NCBI RefSeq assembly: GCF_004364245.1
Contig: NZ_SOAV01000014.1
Span: forward strand, 62,001-126,000
Length of the DNA stretch: 64,000 nucleotides
Direction of reading: 5' to 3'
Source of the DNA: Streptomyces sp. BK208
GTDB lineage: Bacteria; Actinomycetota; Actinomycetes; Streptomycetales; Streptomycetaceae
Shown here: piece after piece, positions 16,716-25,377 of the stretch
Layout of the letters: each line of letters starts with the position of its first letter
How positions within the stretch are numbered: the first letter of the stretch is position 1
Translations under genes and position numbers: made by a program
The notes under the pieces: model-generated
Told to the model about the DNA's origin: nothing
The model's input: only the letters and a program-made list of their open reading frames with translations
The model's database searches: none

Positions 16716-17474
16716 TCAGCCCCGCTCGACCATGGCGTCGATGCCCGCGACGAGCAGGTCGAGGGCGAACTCGAAGTCCCGGTCCAGCATCTCCGCGACG
16801 GTGTCGCCGCCGCGGGCCGCCATGATGTCCTGGGCGCTCTCGATGACGCCCGCGGTGTCCGGCACCTCGGTCACGGCGCTCATCGAGTCCCGGTAGTACT
16901 CCTCCGGGCTCAGCCCGGTGTCCGCCACCCGGGCGAGGAAGCGGCCCTCGATGGTGCCGTAGCCGTAGACGAACTGGAAGACGGCGGAGATGGCACCGGA
17001 GAGACGGTGCGCGGGCAGCCCGCTGCGGCGTACGACGTTCTGCACCGCCCGGGAGAAGGCCAGCGAGTGCGGCCCGATGTTGAGGTAGGTGCCGACCAGC
17101 CGGGACGACCAGGGGTGGCGCCCGAGCAGCGCCCGGTTCTCCCGGGCCAGCGCGCGCAGCTCCTCCCGCCAGTCCAGGCCGGCGTCCGGGTCGGGATGGC
17201 GCAGCTCGCCGAAGACGGCGTCCAGGGCGAGTTCGAGCAACTGGTCCTTGGTGTCGACGTACCAGTAGACGGACATCGCGGTGACGTTCAGCTCGGCGGC
17301 CAGGCGGCGCATGGAGAACCCGGCCAGACCCTCGGCGTCCAGCAGCCGGACGGTGACCCGGGTGATCCGGTCCCGGTCGAGACCTGACGGCTGTCCGCCA
17401 CGGCGTCCGCTGCGCCGCCCCTCCCCCGACAGCCACACGCTGTCCCGCGGCCCCTGACGCCGTGCTTTCGCCAT
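16716..17474 (-). CDS. TetR-family regulator
   Basis: A 252-residue repressor. The helix-turn-helix is GFSMRRLAAELNVTAMSVYWYVDTKDQLLELA (about residues 50-82) and the C-terminal half is of the tetracycline-repressor type (TetR_C). ATG at 17474 has a strong GGGGAAGG ribosome site; in-frame starts upstream would add an unconserved leader. It lies 145 bases downstream of the MFS gene on the same strand. A perfect 38-base palindrome at the MFS start is the obvious candidate operator. Confidence 0.88.
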   Translation of the reverse strand: MAKARRQGPRDSVWLSGEGRRSGRRGGQPSGLDRDRITRVTVRLLDAEGLAGFSMRRLAAELNVTAMSVYWYVDTKDQLLELALDAVFGELRHPDPDAGLDWREELRALARENRALLGRHPWSSRLVGTYLNIGPHSLAFSRAVQNVVRRSGLPAHRLSGAISAVFQFVYGYGTIEGRFLARVADTGLSPEEYYRDSMSAVTEVPDTAGVIESAQDIMAARGGDTVAEMLDRDFEFALDLLVAGIDAMVERG

Positions 17475-17619
17475 GCGCACCTTCCCCTCGGCTCCGTCGA
17501 TGCCGGACATGCTAGGCGCCTCCTCAAGGACGCGGTGCGTGACCATGTGCGGCTCCGTCACGCGCGCGCGACCAGCCACGACGGTCCCGCGTCCACGCGA
17601 CTGCCCCGTTCCCGGGCTC

Positions 17620-19122
17620 TCAGCCGTCCACCCGCTCCGCCCGCCGCAGCAGCACCGCGGCCACCACACCGCCCAGCAACACGGCCGCCGCTCCCACCAG
17701 CTGACTGTTCTCCAGCCCCGAGGAGAAGGCGCCGATGACCTGTCCGCGCTCCCGCTCCCCCTGTGCCGAGGCCAGCGCGGCCGGCAACGACGTCGCCGCG
17801 ACCGGCGCCAGCGCCGCGAACCGGGAGGTCAGCACCGCGCCGAGCACGGCCACGCCCAGTCCGTTGCCGAACTCCGCCAGCGTGCCGTTGACCCCGGCGC
17901 CGACCCCTGCCCTGGCCGGCGGGATCGCGCTCATCAGTGCGTGCGCCATGGCCGGATTGCCCAGCGCGCACCCCACGCCGATCAGCAGCAGCCCCAGCAG
18001 CGTGCCGGCGTAGCCCTGCCCGGTCAGCGTGGCGATGGCCACCAGGCCCGCCGCCATCAGCACCATGCTCAGCAGCACCGCCACCGGCGTACCGAGCCGG
18101 GCCAGCCACTTCGCCGCCACCCCGGAGAAGTTGAGCAGCACCACCGTCAGGGCCAGCGGCGCGGTGCGCAGCCCGGCCTCCAGCGGGCCGTAGCCGAGGA
18201 CGAACTGCAGGTGCTGGGTGAGCAGGAACAGCGCGCCGCCCATGCCGAAGGTGATCAGCACGAGACCGGCCACCGCGCCGGTGAAGCGCTGGTCGCGGAA
18301 GAGCCCGAGGTCGAGCATCGGGTACGGGACGCGGCTCTCCCAGTGGCCGAAGAGGGCGAGCACCGCCACCGCGGCGGCGGCCGTGGTCAGGACCCGTGCC
18401 GACGTCCAGCCGTGCTCGGGACCGGAGATGACCGCGTAGACCAGCGCGGCCATGCCGATCGTGGAGAGGACGGCGCCGAGCAGGTCGGGCCGTTCGGCCT
18501 GCCGGCTCCTCGACTCCGGGACCAGGGTCACGACCGCGAGCAGGCCGAGCGCCACGACCGGCAGGTTGATCAGGAAGATCGCCCCCCACCAGAAGTGGTC
18601 CAGCACGAAGCCGCCGATCAGTGGCCCGCAGGCGAAGCCGAGCGCGCTGACCGCGCTCCAGACGCCGATCGCCTTGGCGTGCTCGGCGGGCGCGAAGATC
18701 TGCATCACGACGGCGAGCGTGGTGGTCAGCAGCAGCGCGCCGCCGACACCCATGCCGGCCCGCGCCGCGATCAACTGGCCGGTGGTCTCCGCGAGTCCGG
18801 CCGCCAGCGAGCCGAGCCCGAAGAGGGCCAGGCCCGCGGCGAGCATCTTCTTGCGGCCGTACCGGTCGGCCGCGCTGCCCGCGGTGAGCAGCAGCCCTGA
18901 CTGGACGAGCGAGTAGGCGTTGATCATCCACTGGATGTCCGAGGTGGCCGCCCCCAGCTCGTCGGTGAGCGAGGGGACGGCCACGTTCAGCACGGTGTTG
19001 TCCAGCACCACCGTCAGCTGGGCGAGGCTGATGACGGCGAGGATCAGCCAGCGCCGGGGGTGGCCCTGGACGGAGGGCGCGGTTTCCCGTTCCTCGGCGG
19101 ATTCCCGGGGTGATGTCGTCAT
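17620..19122 (-). CDS. DHA2-family MFS multidrug efflux transporter
   Basis: A 500-residue 14-TM drug:H+ antiporter of the EmrB/QacA group. Seen: RWLILAVISLAQLTVVLDNTVLNVAVPSL (TM1 with the family D34-type acidic residue), motif A SAADRYGRKKMLAAGLALFG, and motif C FACGPLIGGFVLDHFWWGAIFLINLP. ATG at 19122 follows a palindromic operator that covers the promoter-proximal leader. It is probably repressed by the TetR protein encoded just downstream. Substrate unknown. Confidence 0.92.
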   Translation of the reverse strand: MTTSPRESAEERETAPSVQGHPRRWLILAVISLAQLTVVLDNTVLNVAVPSLTDELGAATSDIQWMINAYSLVQSGLLLTAGSAADRYGRKKMLAAGLALFGLGSLAAGLAETTGQLIAARAGMGVGGALLLTTTLAVVMQIFAPAEHAKAIGVWSAVSALGFACGPLIGGFVLDHFWWGAIFLINLPVVALGLLAVVTLVPESRSRQAERPDLLGAVLSTIGMAALVYAVISGPEHGWTSARVLTTAAAAVAVLALFGHWESRVPYPMLDLGLFRDQRFTGAVAGLVLITFGMGGALFLLTQHLQFVLGYGPLEAGLRTAPLALTVVLLNFSGVAAKWLARLGTPVAVLLSMVLMAAGLVAIATLTGQGYAGTLLGLLLIGVGCALGNPAMAHALMSAIPPARAGVGAGVNGTLAEFGNGLGVAVLGAVLTSRFAALAPVAATSLPAALASAQGERERGQVIGAFSSGLENSQLVGAAAVLLGGVVAAVLLRRAERVDG

Positions 19123-19123
19123 G

Positions 19124-19161
19124 TTGTACAGCGTATAGGAGTGTACCTGTACGCTGTACAA
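19124..19161. promoter_or_regulatory. Perfect 12-bp-arm palindrome at the MFS start (TetR operator)
   Basis: TTGTACAGCGTA (19124-19135) and TACGCTGTACAA (19150-19161) are exact inverted copies separated by 14 bases. The inner edge begins two bases before the MFS ATG, so a bound dimer would block initiation. TGTAC half-sites in the spacer (GTGTAC) may let two dimers bind. Confidence 0.85.
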
Positions 19162-19180
19162 CAACTGCGCGTCCGCAGGG

Positions 19181-21379
19181 TCAGTCCACCGGCGACGTGA
19201 GGTCGTAGAAGGTGGCCGAGCCGGCCGTGACCTCCTTGAAGTGGGCCTCGACCCACGAGCTGATCTGCGACGCGGTGCCGGAGTCGCCGCCCGTGCCGCC
19301 GCCCGTGCCGCCGCCGATGAAGTAGTGGATCCTGCCGTCCGCCACGTACTTCTCGAACTGCGCCAGGGTCGGTGACGGGTCCGTGCCGTTGAAGCCGCCG
19401 ATCGCCATCACCGGTTCACCGGTACCGAGTTGGTAGCTCGCGGCGTTCTGGGAGCCGATCGCGGCCGCGGCCCAGGTGTAGGCGTCGGCGTCGGTCTCCA
19501 GCAGCTCCTTCGCCTCGGTGCCGACGTCGGCGCCGTTGAGGAGGCCGCCCATGCCGCCGCCCATGCCGCCCCCCGCGCCCGTCCGGCCGCCTTCGCCTGC
19601 GGGGCCGCCGCCCGTTCCTCCGGCCGGACCGTTCCGGTCGGTCCCGCCGGCGCCCGGAGCGGTGCCGCCACCGGGGAAGCCGCCTCCGGCCCCCGGACCG
19701 CCCTGGCCCTGCCCCTGGTTCTGGCCCTGCCCCTGCCCGGGTGCGTTGCCGCCGCCCGGGAAGCCGCCGCCGGGGCCACCGCCCCGGCCGCCCGGGCCGC
19801 CGCCCGTGCTCGCGCCCGCCGGGCCGGCCGTGACGATGGAACCGCTGTGCCCCTCCCGCACGGTGCTCAGCGTGTACGCGGTGGGCGCGGCCAGCGACGC
19901 CACCAGGCCGAGGCCCGCCGCCGCGAGGGCGGTCCGCCGTCCCAGCCGCCCCGCGAAGACCAGTCCGAGCGCGGCGACCAGACCGCCGACCAGGACCGGC
20001 ACCCGCAGCCAGGGCAGGTAGTCGGGCGTACGGTCGAGCAGGACGTACCCCCAGGCCGCGCTCGCCGTGACGGCGGCGGCCAGGGCGAGCGAGGCCCAGA
20101 TCCGCCCGCGCCGCTCCCACAGCGTCGCCGCGCCCATGCCGACGACCGCCGCCAGGTACGGCGCGAGGGCCACCGTGTAGTACTGGTGGAAGATGCCGGC
20201 CATGTAGCTGAAGACGGCCGTGGTCGTCAGCAGCGAACCGCCCCAGACCAGGAAGGACGCGCGCGCGGGGTCCGTGCGGCCCGCGCGGCGCACGGCGACC
20301 AGACCCGCGGCGAGCAGGATCAGGGCGGCCGGGAGCAGCCAGGAGATCTGGCCGCCGATCTCGGAGTTGAACATCCGGTCCCAGCCGGTCTCACCCCACT
20401 GCCCGCCGCCCCCGCCACCGGGGCCACCGCTGCCGCCGACGCTGCCGCTCTCCTCGCCGTTGAGCCGGCCGAGGCCGTTGTAGCCGAAGGTCAGCTCCAG
20501 GAAGCTGTTGTTCTGCGAACCGCCGATGTACGGCCGGGACGACGCCGGCCACAGCTCGACGACCGCGACCCACCAGCCCCCGGAGACGACGATCGCGGCG
20601 GTCGCCAGCGCGAGCTGCCCGAGCCGCTTCCTGAGCCGGACCGGTGCGCAGACGCCGTAGGCGAGGGCGAGCGGGGGCAGGATCAGGAAGGCCTGGAGGG
20701 TCTTCGCCAGGAACGCGAAGCCGATCGCGACGCCCGCCCACACCAGCCACCTGGTCCGGCCGTCCTCCAGCGCCCGGACGACGAGGTAGCAGGCGACGGA
20801 CATCAGCAGCGCGAGGAGTGCGTCCGGGTTGTTGAACCGGAACATCAGCGCCGCGACCGGGGTGAGCGCCAGCACGGCGCCCGCGATCAGGCCCGCCGCG
20901 GGGCTGAACCGGCGGCGCACGGCCGCGTACACGACGGCGACGGTGCCCACCCCCATCAGCACCTCGGGGACGAGGATCGACCAGGAGGAGAGACCGAAGA
21001 TCCGCACCGCCAGCGCCATCGGCCACAGCGCGGCCGGGGGCTTGTCGACGGTGATGGCGTTGCCCGCGTCGAGCGACCCGAAGAAGAACGCCTTCCAGGA
21101 CTGGCTGCCCGCCTGCACGGCCGCCGAGTAGAAGGAGTTGGCGTAGCCGGAGGCGCTCAGGTTGCAGAGGTAGAGGACGGCGGTGGCCAGCAGGAGGCCG
21201 AGGAAGGCGGGGCGTACCCAGGCCGGGTCCTCGGGGCGGCCGCGCCACAGCCGTCCGGGCCGGGGCCGCCGCGACGGGCGCGACTGCCGGTGGGCGGGCG
21301 CGGGCGGCGGGCCCCCGTCCTCGCCGCCGGGGGCGCGCGAGGCGTCGGCGGACGCGGCCGGGTCGTAGTGCGTCGTCAT
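19181..21379 (-). CDS. ArnT/PMT-like GT39 glycosyltransferase, multi-pass membrane protein
   Basis: A 732-residue polyprenyl-phosphate-sugar-dependent transferase. After a Pro-rich cytoplasmic start, the first loop carries AITVDKPPAALWPMALAVRIFG, the conserved Asp-Lys-Pro region of YcfK/ArnT-type enzymes, followed by about 10-12 membrane segments to residue 510. A Gly/Gln/Asn-rich outside linker of about 110 residues (runs of GGGPGG, GQGQGQNQG, GGMGGGMGG) leads to a C-terminal extracytoplasmic domain (ETDADAYTWAAAAIGSQNAASYQLGTGEPVMAIGGFNG). The ATG overlaps the stop of the GT2 gene by four bases, so donor synthesis and transfer are coupled. Confidence 0.9.
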   Translation of the reverse strand: MTTHYDPAASADASRAPGGEDGGPPPAPAHRQSRPSRRPRPGRLWRGRPEDPAWVRPAFLGLLLATAVLYLCNLSASGYANSFYSAAVQAGSQSWKAFFFGSLDAGNAITVDKPPAALWPMALAVRIFGLSSWSILVPEVLMGVGTVAVVYAAVRRRFSPAAGLIAGAVLALTPVAALMFRFNNPDALLALLMSVACYLVVRALEDGRTRWLVWAGVAIGFAFLAKTLQAFLILPPLALAYGVCAPVRLRKRLGQLALATAAIVVSGGWWVAVVELWPASSRPYIGGSQNNSFLELTFGYNGLGRLNGEESGSVGGSGGPGGGGGGQWGETGWDRMFNSEIGGQISWLLPAALILLAAGLVAVRRAGRTDPARASFLVWGGSLLTTTAVFSYMAGIFHQYYTVALAPYLAAVVGMGAATLWERRGRIWASLALAAAVTASAAWGYVLLDRTPDYLPWLRVPVLVGGLVAALGLVFAGRLGRRTALAAAGLGLVASLAAPTAYTLSTVREGHSGSIVTAGPAGASTGGGPGGRGGGPGGGFPGGGNAPGQGQGQNQGQGQGGPGAGGGFPGGGTAPGAGGTDRNGPAGGTGGGPAGEGGRTGAGGGMGGGMGGLLNGADVGTEAKELLETDADAYTWAAAAIGSQNAASYQLGTGEPVMAIGGFNGTDPSPTLAQFEKYVADGRIHYFIGGGTGGGTGGDSGTASQISSWVEAHFKEVTAGSATFYDLTSPVD

Positions 21380-22953
21380 CGGGCGTCCCTCGGGTCGGTG
21401 TCGGCGGGGCGTACCGGCCGGCGCCGCACGGTGGCGTCGCTCCGGCCGCGGTACGCGGCAGTGGGGTGGGGATCGAGGTGGGGCTCGGGCAGGCGGTGCT
21501 CCGGTACGCGGGGCGTCTGCGGGTGGGCCTCGGGCAGGCGGTGCTCCGGTACGCGGGGCGTCTGCGGGTGGGCCTCGGGCAGGCGGTGCTCCGGTACGCG
21601 GGGCGTCTGCGGGTGGGCCTCGGGCAGGCGGTGCTCCGGTACGCGGGGCGTCTGCGGGTGGGCCTCGGGCAGGCGGTGCTCCGGTACGCGGGGCGTCTGC
21701 GGGTGGGCCTCGGATCCGGCGTCGGGGAAGACCCAGGCGCGGAAGAGCAGGAAGCGCAGCACGGTGGCGGCGAGGTTGGCGGCGATCAGCACCGCCAGTT
21801 CGGTGGAGTGGTCCGGGTCGGCCGTCGCCGCGCTCAGGGCGGCGAGGGAGCCGCTGGTCAGCGCGAGGCCGATGCCGAAGACGACCAGTCCCTGCGCCTG
21901 GTGCCGCACGGCGCCGCCCCGGCCGCGCACGCCGAAGGTCAGCCGCCGGTTGGCGGCGGTGTTGGCGACCGCGGAGACCAGCAGCGCGAGCGCGTTGGCG
22001 AGCTGGGAACCGGCGACGTGACGGAAGCCGCTGTAGAGGAGGAGGTAGAAGAGGGTGGACAGGACGCCGACGACGCAGAAGCCGACGAGTTGCCGGGCCA
22101 GCCCCTGCGGTACGCCGGTCAGGTCGCGGTCGCGCGGGTCGTCGCCGAAGGGGCGGCTCAGCCGGTCCAGCGGCAGCGAACCGGTGGCCAGGGCCTTGCC
22201 CACCCGCCACACGCCCCTGAGGTCCTCGGCCGCGGTCCGCACGATGTGCACGGTGGAGTCGGGATCGTCCACCCAGTCGACCGGCACCTCGTGGATCCGG
22301 CACCCGGCGCGCTCGGCGAGCACCAGCATCTCGGTGTCGAAGAACCAGCCGGTGTCCTCCACCAGCGGCAGCAGTACCTGGGCCACGTCCCGGCGGATCG
22401 CCTTGAAGCCGCACTGGGCGTCGGAGAAGCGGGCCTGCAGGGAGCCGCGCAGGATGAGGTTGTAGGTGCGGGAGATGAACTCGCGCTTGGCGCCGCGCAC
22501 CACCCGCGAGCTGCGGGCGAGCCGGGAGCCGATCGCGAGGTCCGAGTGACCGGAGATCAGCGGGGCCACCAGCGGCAGCAGCGCGTTGAGGTCGGTGGAG
22601 AGGTCCACGTCCATGTAGGCGAGGACCGGGGCCTCCGAGGCCGACCAGACGGTCCTGAGGGCCCGGCCGCGCCCCTTCTGCTCCAGCCGGACGGACCTGA
22701 CCTCCGGGAGGCCGGCCGCCAGACGGGCCGCGACGTGCGGGGTGCCGTCCGTGGAGGCGTTGTCGGCGACGGTGACGCGGAAGGCGTACGGGAACGTCCG
22801 GGTGAGGTGGTCGTGCAGTCGGCGGACGCACGGCCCGAGGTCCTTCTCCTCGTTGTAGACGGGGATCACCACGTCCAGGACAGGCGTACCGGCTCCTGCG
22901 GCCGGGAGGTGCTCCCGCGCCGGCAGGGAGCCGGGAGAAGAGTCGGTTCGCAT
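21376..22953 (-). CDS. Dolichol-phosphate-mannose-synthase-like GT2 fused to GtrA domain, with 15-aa tandem repeats
   Basis: A 525-residue fusion. Residues about 22-265 are a GT2 transferase (VLDVVIPVYNEEKDLG; DNASTDGT; YMDVDLSTD as the DxD-type metal site), which would load a sugar on polyprenyl phosphate. Residues about 290-410 are a four-helix GtrA flippase-like domain (LVGFCVVGVLSTLFYLLLY). The C terminus has five exact copies of EAHPQTPRVPEHRLP, encoded by a 45-bp DNA repeat, then a basic tail. It lies between the histidine kinase gene (14 bases) and the GT39 gene (4-base overlap), so the system likely controls surface glycosylation. Confidence 0.92.
   Translation of the reverse strand: MRTDSSPGSLPAREHLPAAGAGTPVLDVVIPVYNEEKDLGPCVRRLHDHLTRTFPYAFRVTVADNASTDGTPHVAARLAAGLPEVRSVRLEQKGRGRALRTVWSASEAPVLAYMDVDLSTDLNALLPLVAPLISGHSDLAIGSRLARSSRVVRGAKREFISRTYNLILRGSLQARFSDAQCGFKAIRRDVAQVLLPLVEDTGWFFDTEMLVLAERAGCRIHEVPVDWVDDPDSTVHIVRTAAEDLRGVWRVGKALATGSLPLDRLSRPFGDDPRDRDLTGVPQGLARQLVGFCVVGVLSTLFYLLLYSGFRHVAGSQLANALALLVSAVANTAANRRLTFGVRGRGGAVRHQAQGLVVFGIGLALTSGSLAALSAATADPDHSTELAVLIAANLAATVLRFLLFRAWVFPDAGSEAHPQTPRVPEHRLPEAHPQTPRVPEHRLPEAHPQTPRVPEHRLPEAHPQTPRVPEHRLPEAHPQTPRVPEHRLPEPHLDPHPTAAYRGRSDATVRRRPVRPADTDPRDAR
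21481..21705. repeat. Five tandem 45-bp repeats inside the GT2-GtrA gene
   Basis: Units start at 21481, 21526, 21571, 21616 and 21661. Units 2-5 are identical; unit 1 differs by one base near its start. A partial sixth copy of 8 bases follows. The period is a multiple of three, so copy-number change would keep the protein in frame. Confidence 0.97.
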
Positions 22954-22967
22954 GCGACCGACTGTTC

Positions 22968-24518
22968 TCAACTCCCCTGTCGCACCCGTGTGGTGAGACT
23001 GTGCTGCGCCTGTGAGTGACCCGCCGCGGCGGGCTCGTCCTGTACGGCGGGCAGCCACACGGTGAAGACCGTGCGCCCCGGCGCGCTGTCGACCGTCACG
23101 CCACCGCCGTGCGCGGTCGTCACGGCCTGCACGATCGCCAGCCCGAGGCCGGTCGAGCCGGACACGCGGGAGCGGGCGGAGTCGCCGCGCGCGAACCGTT
23201 CGAAGACGTGCGGCAGCAGCCCGGCGGGGATGCCGGGCCCGTCGTCCGCCACGTCCACGCACACCCACCGGCCGTCGCGCCGCACGCGCGCGGTGACGGT
23301 CGTGCCCGGCGGGGTGTGGTTGCGGGCGTTGCCCAGCAGGTTGACCAGCACCTGCTGGAGCCGGGCCGCGTCCGCCGACACCAGCGCCGGTTCGTCCGGC
23401 AGGTCGAGCCGCCAGGTGTGGCCGAGGCCGGCCGCGCGGGCGTCGCTGACGGTGTCCACGACGAGCGGTACGAGATCGGTCGGGCCGAACTCCAGCGGTC
23501 GTCCGGCGTCCAGGCGGGCGAGCAGCAGCAGGTCCTCGACCAGCAGGGTCATGCGGCCGGCCTCGGACTCGATGCGGCCCAGCGCGTGCCGGGTGTCGGG
23601 CCCGACCTGTTCGCGGCCCCGGCGGGTGAGTTCGGCGTAGCCCCGGATGGAGGCGAGGGGGGTGCGCAGTTCGTGGCTGGCGTCGGCGACGAACTGCCGT
23701 ACCCGCATCTCGCTCTGCTGCCGGGCGTGCAGGGCTCCGTGGACGTGGTCGAGCATCCGGTTGAGCGCGGAGCCGACCCGGCCGACCTCGGTGTGCGGGT
23801 CGCACTCGGACGCCGCGACCCGTTCGTCGAGATTCACCTCGCCGGCGTGCAGGGGGAGTTCGGAGACCCGGCCGGCGGTGGCGGCGACCCGGCGCAGAGG
23901 GCGGGTGGCCACGCCGACGATGACGGCCCCGGCGAGGGAGGCGGCGACGAGCCCGGCCGCGGTGACGCTGGCCTCCACCAGGACCAGGGTGCTGATGGTG
24001 CCGTCGGCTTCGGCGGTGGGCAGGCCCGCGTAGTAGCCGTCGTGGTACTCGACGCGGTAGTCGCCGAGACCGGGGATCGCGACGGTGTGCGGATCGCCGT
24101 CCCGGGGGACGGAGGCGAGCGCGCCGCGCTGGTCCTCGTCGAGGGAGACCGCGGTCGTCCTGCTGGGTTCCGTGCTCTCGTCGTTCTTCTCGCCGTACTT
24201 GGCGTCGACGACGGCGCCGTCCCGGGTCTCGGCGACGATCGTGTCGCGCGGCTGGGGGCCGCCGTGGGTGACGAACTCCTCGAGGTCGACCCGTTGCGGG
24301 CTCACCGCACCGGACCCCGGCGCGCCCGGCGGCCCGAACCCGGACACCCGCCTCGCGACCTCGCCCACCTGCCCGTCCAGCTGCTCGTACAGGTGCGAGC
24401 GCAGCGCCACCGTCGTCACCGTGCCGATCACCGCGCACACCACCGCGATCAGCGCCACGGACGCGACGACGAGCCGCGTCCGCAGGGTCCGCGGCCGCGG
24501 TCGTCGCCGCCGGGTCAT
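22968..24518 (-). CDS. Sensor histidine kinase (two-component system)
   Basis: A 516-residue membrane kinase: TM1 about residues 13-36, an extracytoplasmic domain to about 180, TM2 about 182-205 followed by HAMP, HisKA with the phospho-acceptor in DASHELRTPLASIRGYAELT (His282), and HATPase with N box (LVNLLGNARNHTPPG), G1 (DVADDGPGIP), F (VFERFARGD) and G2 (GSTGLGLAIVQAV) all intact. Its start overlaps the response regulator stop by four bases (ATGA). The overall form resembles mycobacterial TrcS/MprB-type kinases. The signal is unknown; the downstream glycosyltransferases suggest an envelope role. Confidence 0.95.
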   Translation of the reverse strand: MTRRRRPRPRTLRTRLVVASVALIAVVCAVIGTVTTVALRSHLYEQLDGQVGEVARRVSGFGPPGAPGSGAVSPQRVDLEEFVTHGGPQPRDTIVAETRDGAVVDAKYGEKNDESTEPSRTTAVSLDEDQRGALASVPRDGDPHTVAIPGLGDYRVEYHDGYYAGLPTAEADGTISTLVLVEASVTAAGLVAASLAGAVIVGVATRPLRRVAATAGRVSELPLHAGEVNLDERVAASECDPHTEVGRVGSALNRMLDHVHGALHARQQSEMRVRQFVADASHELRTPLASIRGYAELTRRGREQVGPDTRHALGRIESEAGRMTLLVEDLLLLARLDAGRPLEFGPTDLVPLVVDTVSDARAAGLGHTWRLDLPDEPALVSADAARLQQVLVNLLGNARNHTPPGTTVTARVRRDGRWVCVDVADDGPGIPAGLLPHVFERFARGDSARSRVSGSTGLGLAIVQAVTTAHGGGVTVDSAPGRTVFTVWLPAVQDEPAAAGHSQAQHSLTTRVRQGS

Positions 24519-25252
24519 GCCGTGGGCTTGATCAGGTACCCGGCGCCGCGCCGGGTGTGGATCATCGGTTCGCGCCCCGCGTCGATCTTCCGGCGCAGGT
24601 ACGAGATGTACAGCTCCACGACGTTGGCCTGCCCGCCGAAGTCGTAGGACCACACGCGGTCCAGGATCTGCGCCTTGCTCAGCACCCGCCGCGGGTTGCG
24701 CATCAGGAAGCGCAGCAGCTCGAACTCGGTGGCGGTGAGGTGGATGCCGTCGCCGCCCCGGGTGACCTCGTGACTGTCCTCGTCGAGGGTCAGGTCACCG
24801 ACGACCAGTACGGAGTCGGAGCGCCGGTCGGCGGCGCCCGAACGCCGGATCAGTCCGCGCAGCCGGGCGACGACCTCCTCCAGGCTGAACGGCTTGGTGA
24901 CGTAGTCGTCCCCGCCCGCCGTGAGGCCCGCGATCCGGTCCTCCACGGCGTCCTTGGCGGTCAGGAAGAGCACCGGCACGTCCGGCAGGTCGCGGCGCAG
25001 CCGCCCCAGCACGCTCAGGCCGTCCATGTCCGGCAGCATCATGTCCAGTACGACGGCGTCGGGCCGGAAGTCGCGCGCGGCCTGGACGGCGCCGTGGCCG
25101 TCCCCGGCGCTGCGGATCTGCCAGCCCTCGTAGCGCAGGGCCATGGACAGCAGTTCGGTGATGGACAGCTCGTCGTCCACTACAAGCACCCGGACGGGGC
25201 TCCCGTCCGGCCTCAGCAGTTCGGTGCGCCCCTGGGGCGAGGTCGTGGTCAT
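24515..25252 (-). CDS. OmpR-family response regulator
   Basis: A 245-residue regulator. The receiver has the acidic pair in VLVVDDE, the phospho-acceptor Asp70 in VVLDMMLPDMDG, and Lys in YVTKPF. The C-terminal winged helix includes LTATEFELLRFLMRNPRRVLSKAQILDRVW and ISYLRRKIDAG. ATG at 25252 was chosen; an in-frame start at 25321 would add 23 residues (MRFSEKSQLGE...). It is the first gene of the RR-HK-GT2-GT39 set, all joined by 4-base overlaps or a 14-base gap. Confidence 0.95.
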   Translation of the reverse strand: MTTTSPQGRTELLRPDGSPVRVLVVDDELSITELLSMALRYEGWQIRSAGDGHGAVQAARDFRPDAVVLDMMLPDMDGLSVLGRLRRDLPDVPVLFLTAKDAVEDRIAGLTAGGDDYVTKPFSLEEVVARLRGLIRRSGAADRRSDSVLVVGDLTLDEDSHEVTRGGDGIHLTATEFELLRFLMRNPRRVLSKAQILDRVWSYDFGGQANVVELYISYLRRKIDAGREPMIHTRRGAGYLIKPTA

Positions 25253-25377
25253 GCTGGACACCCTGGCGGGGTGCTCTGAGAGGGCCCTTTCCCCAAGCTG
25301 TGATTTCTCTGAGAAACGCACAGCGGCCGCTCAGGTACCGCCCGGGCGGCGCCGCTCAGCCTCCGCGGAGCCGCCGC

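Noticed and set aside
21481..21705. Regular 45-bp repeats that could suggest a CRISPR array
   Set aside because: The units are directly adjacent without spacers, in frame inside a glycosyltransferase gene, and no cas genes are present.
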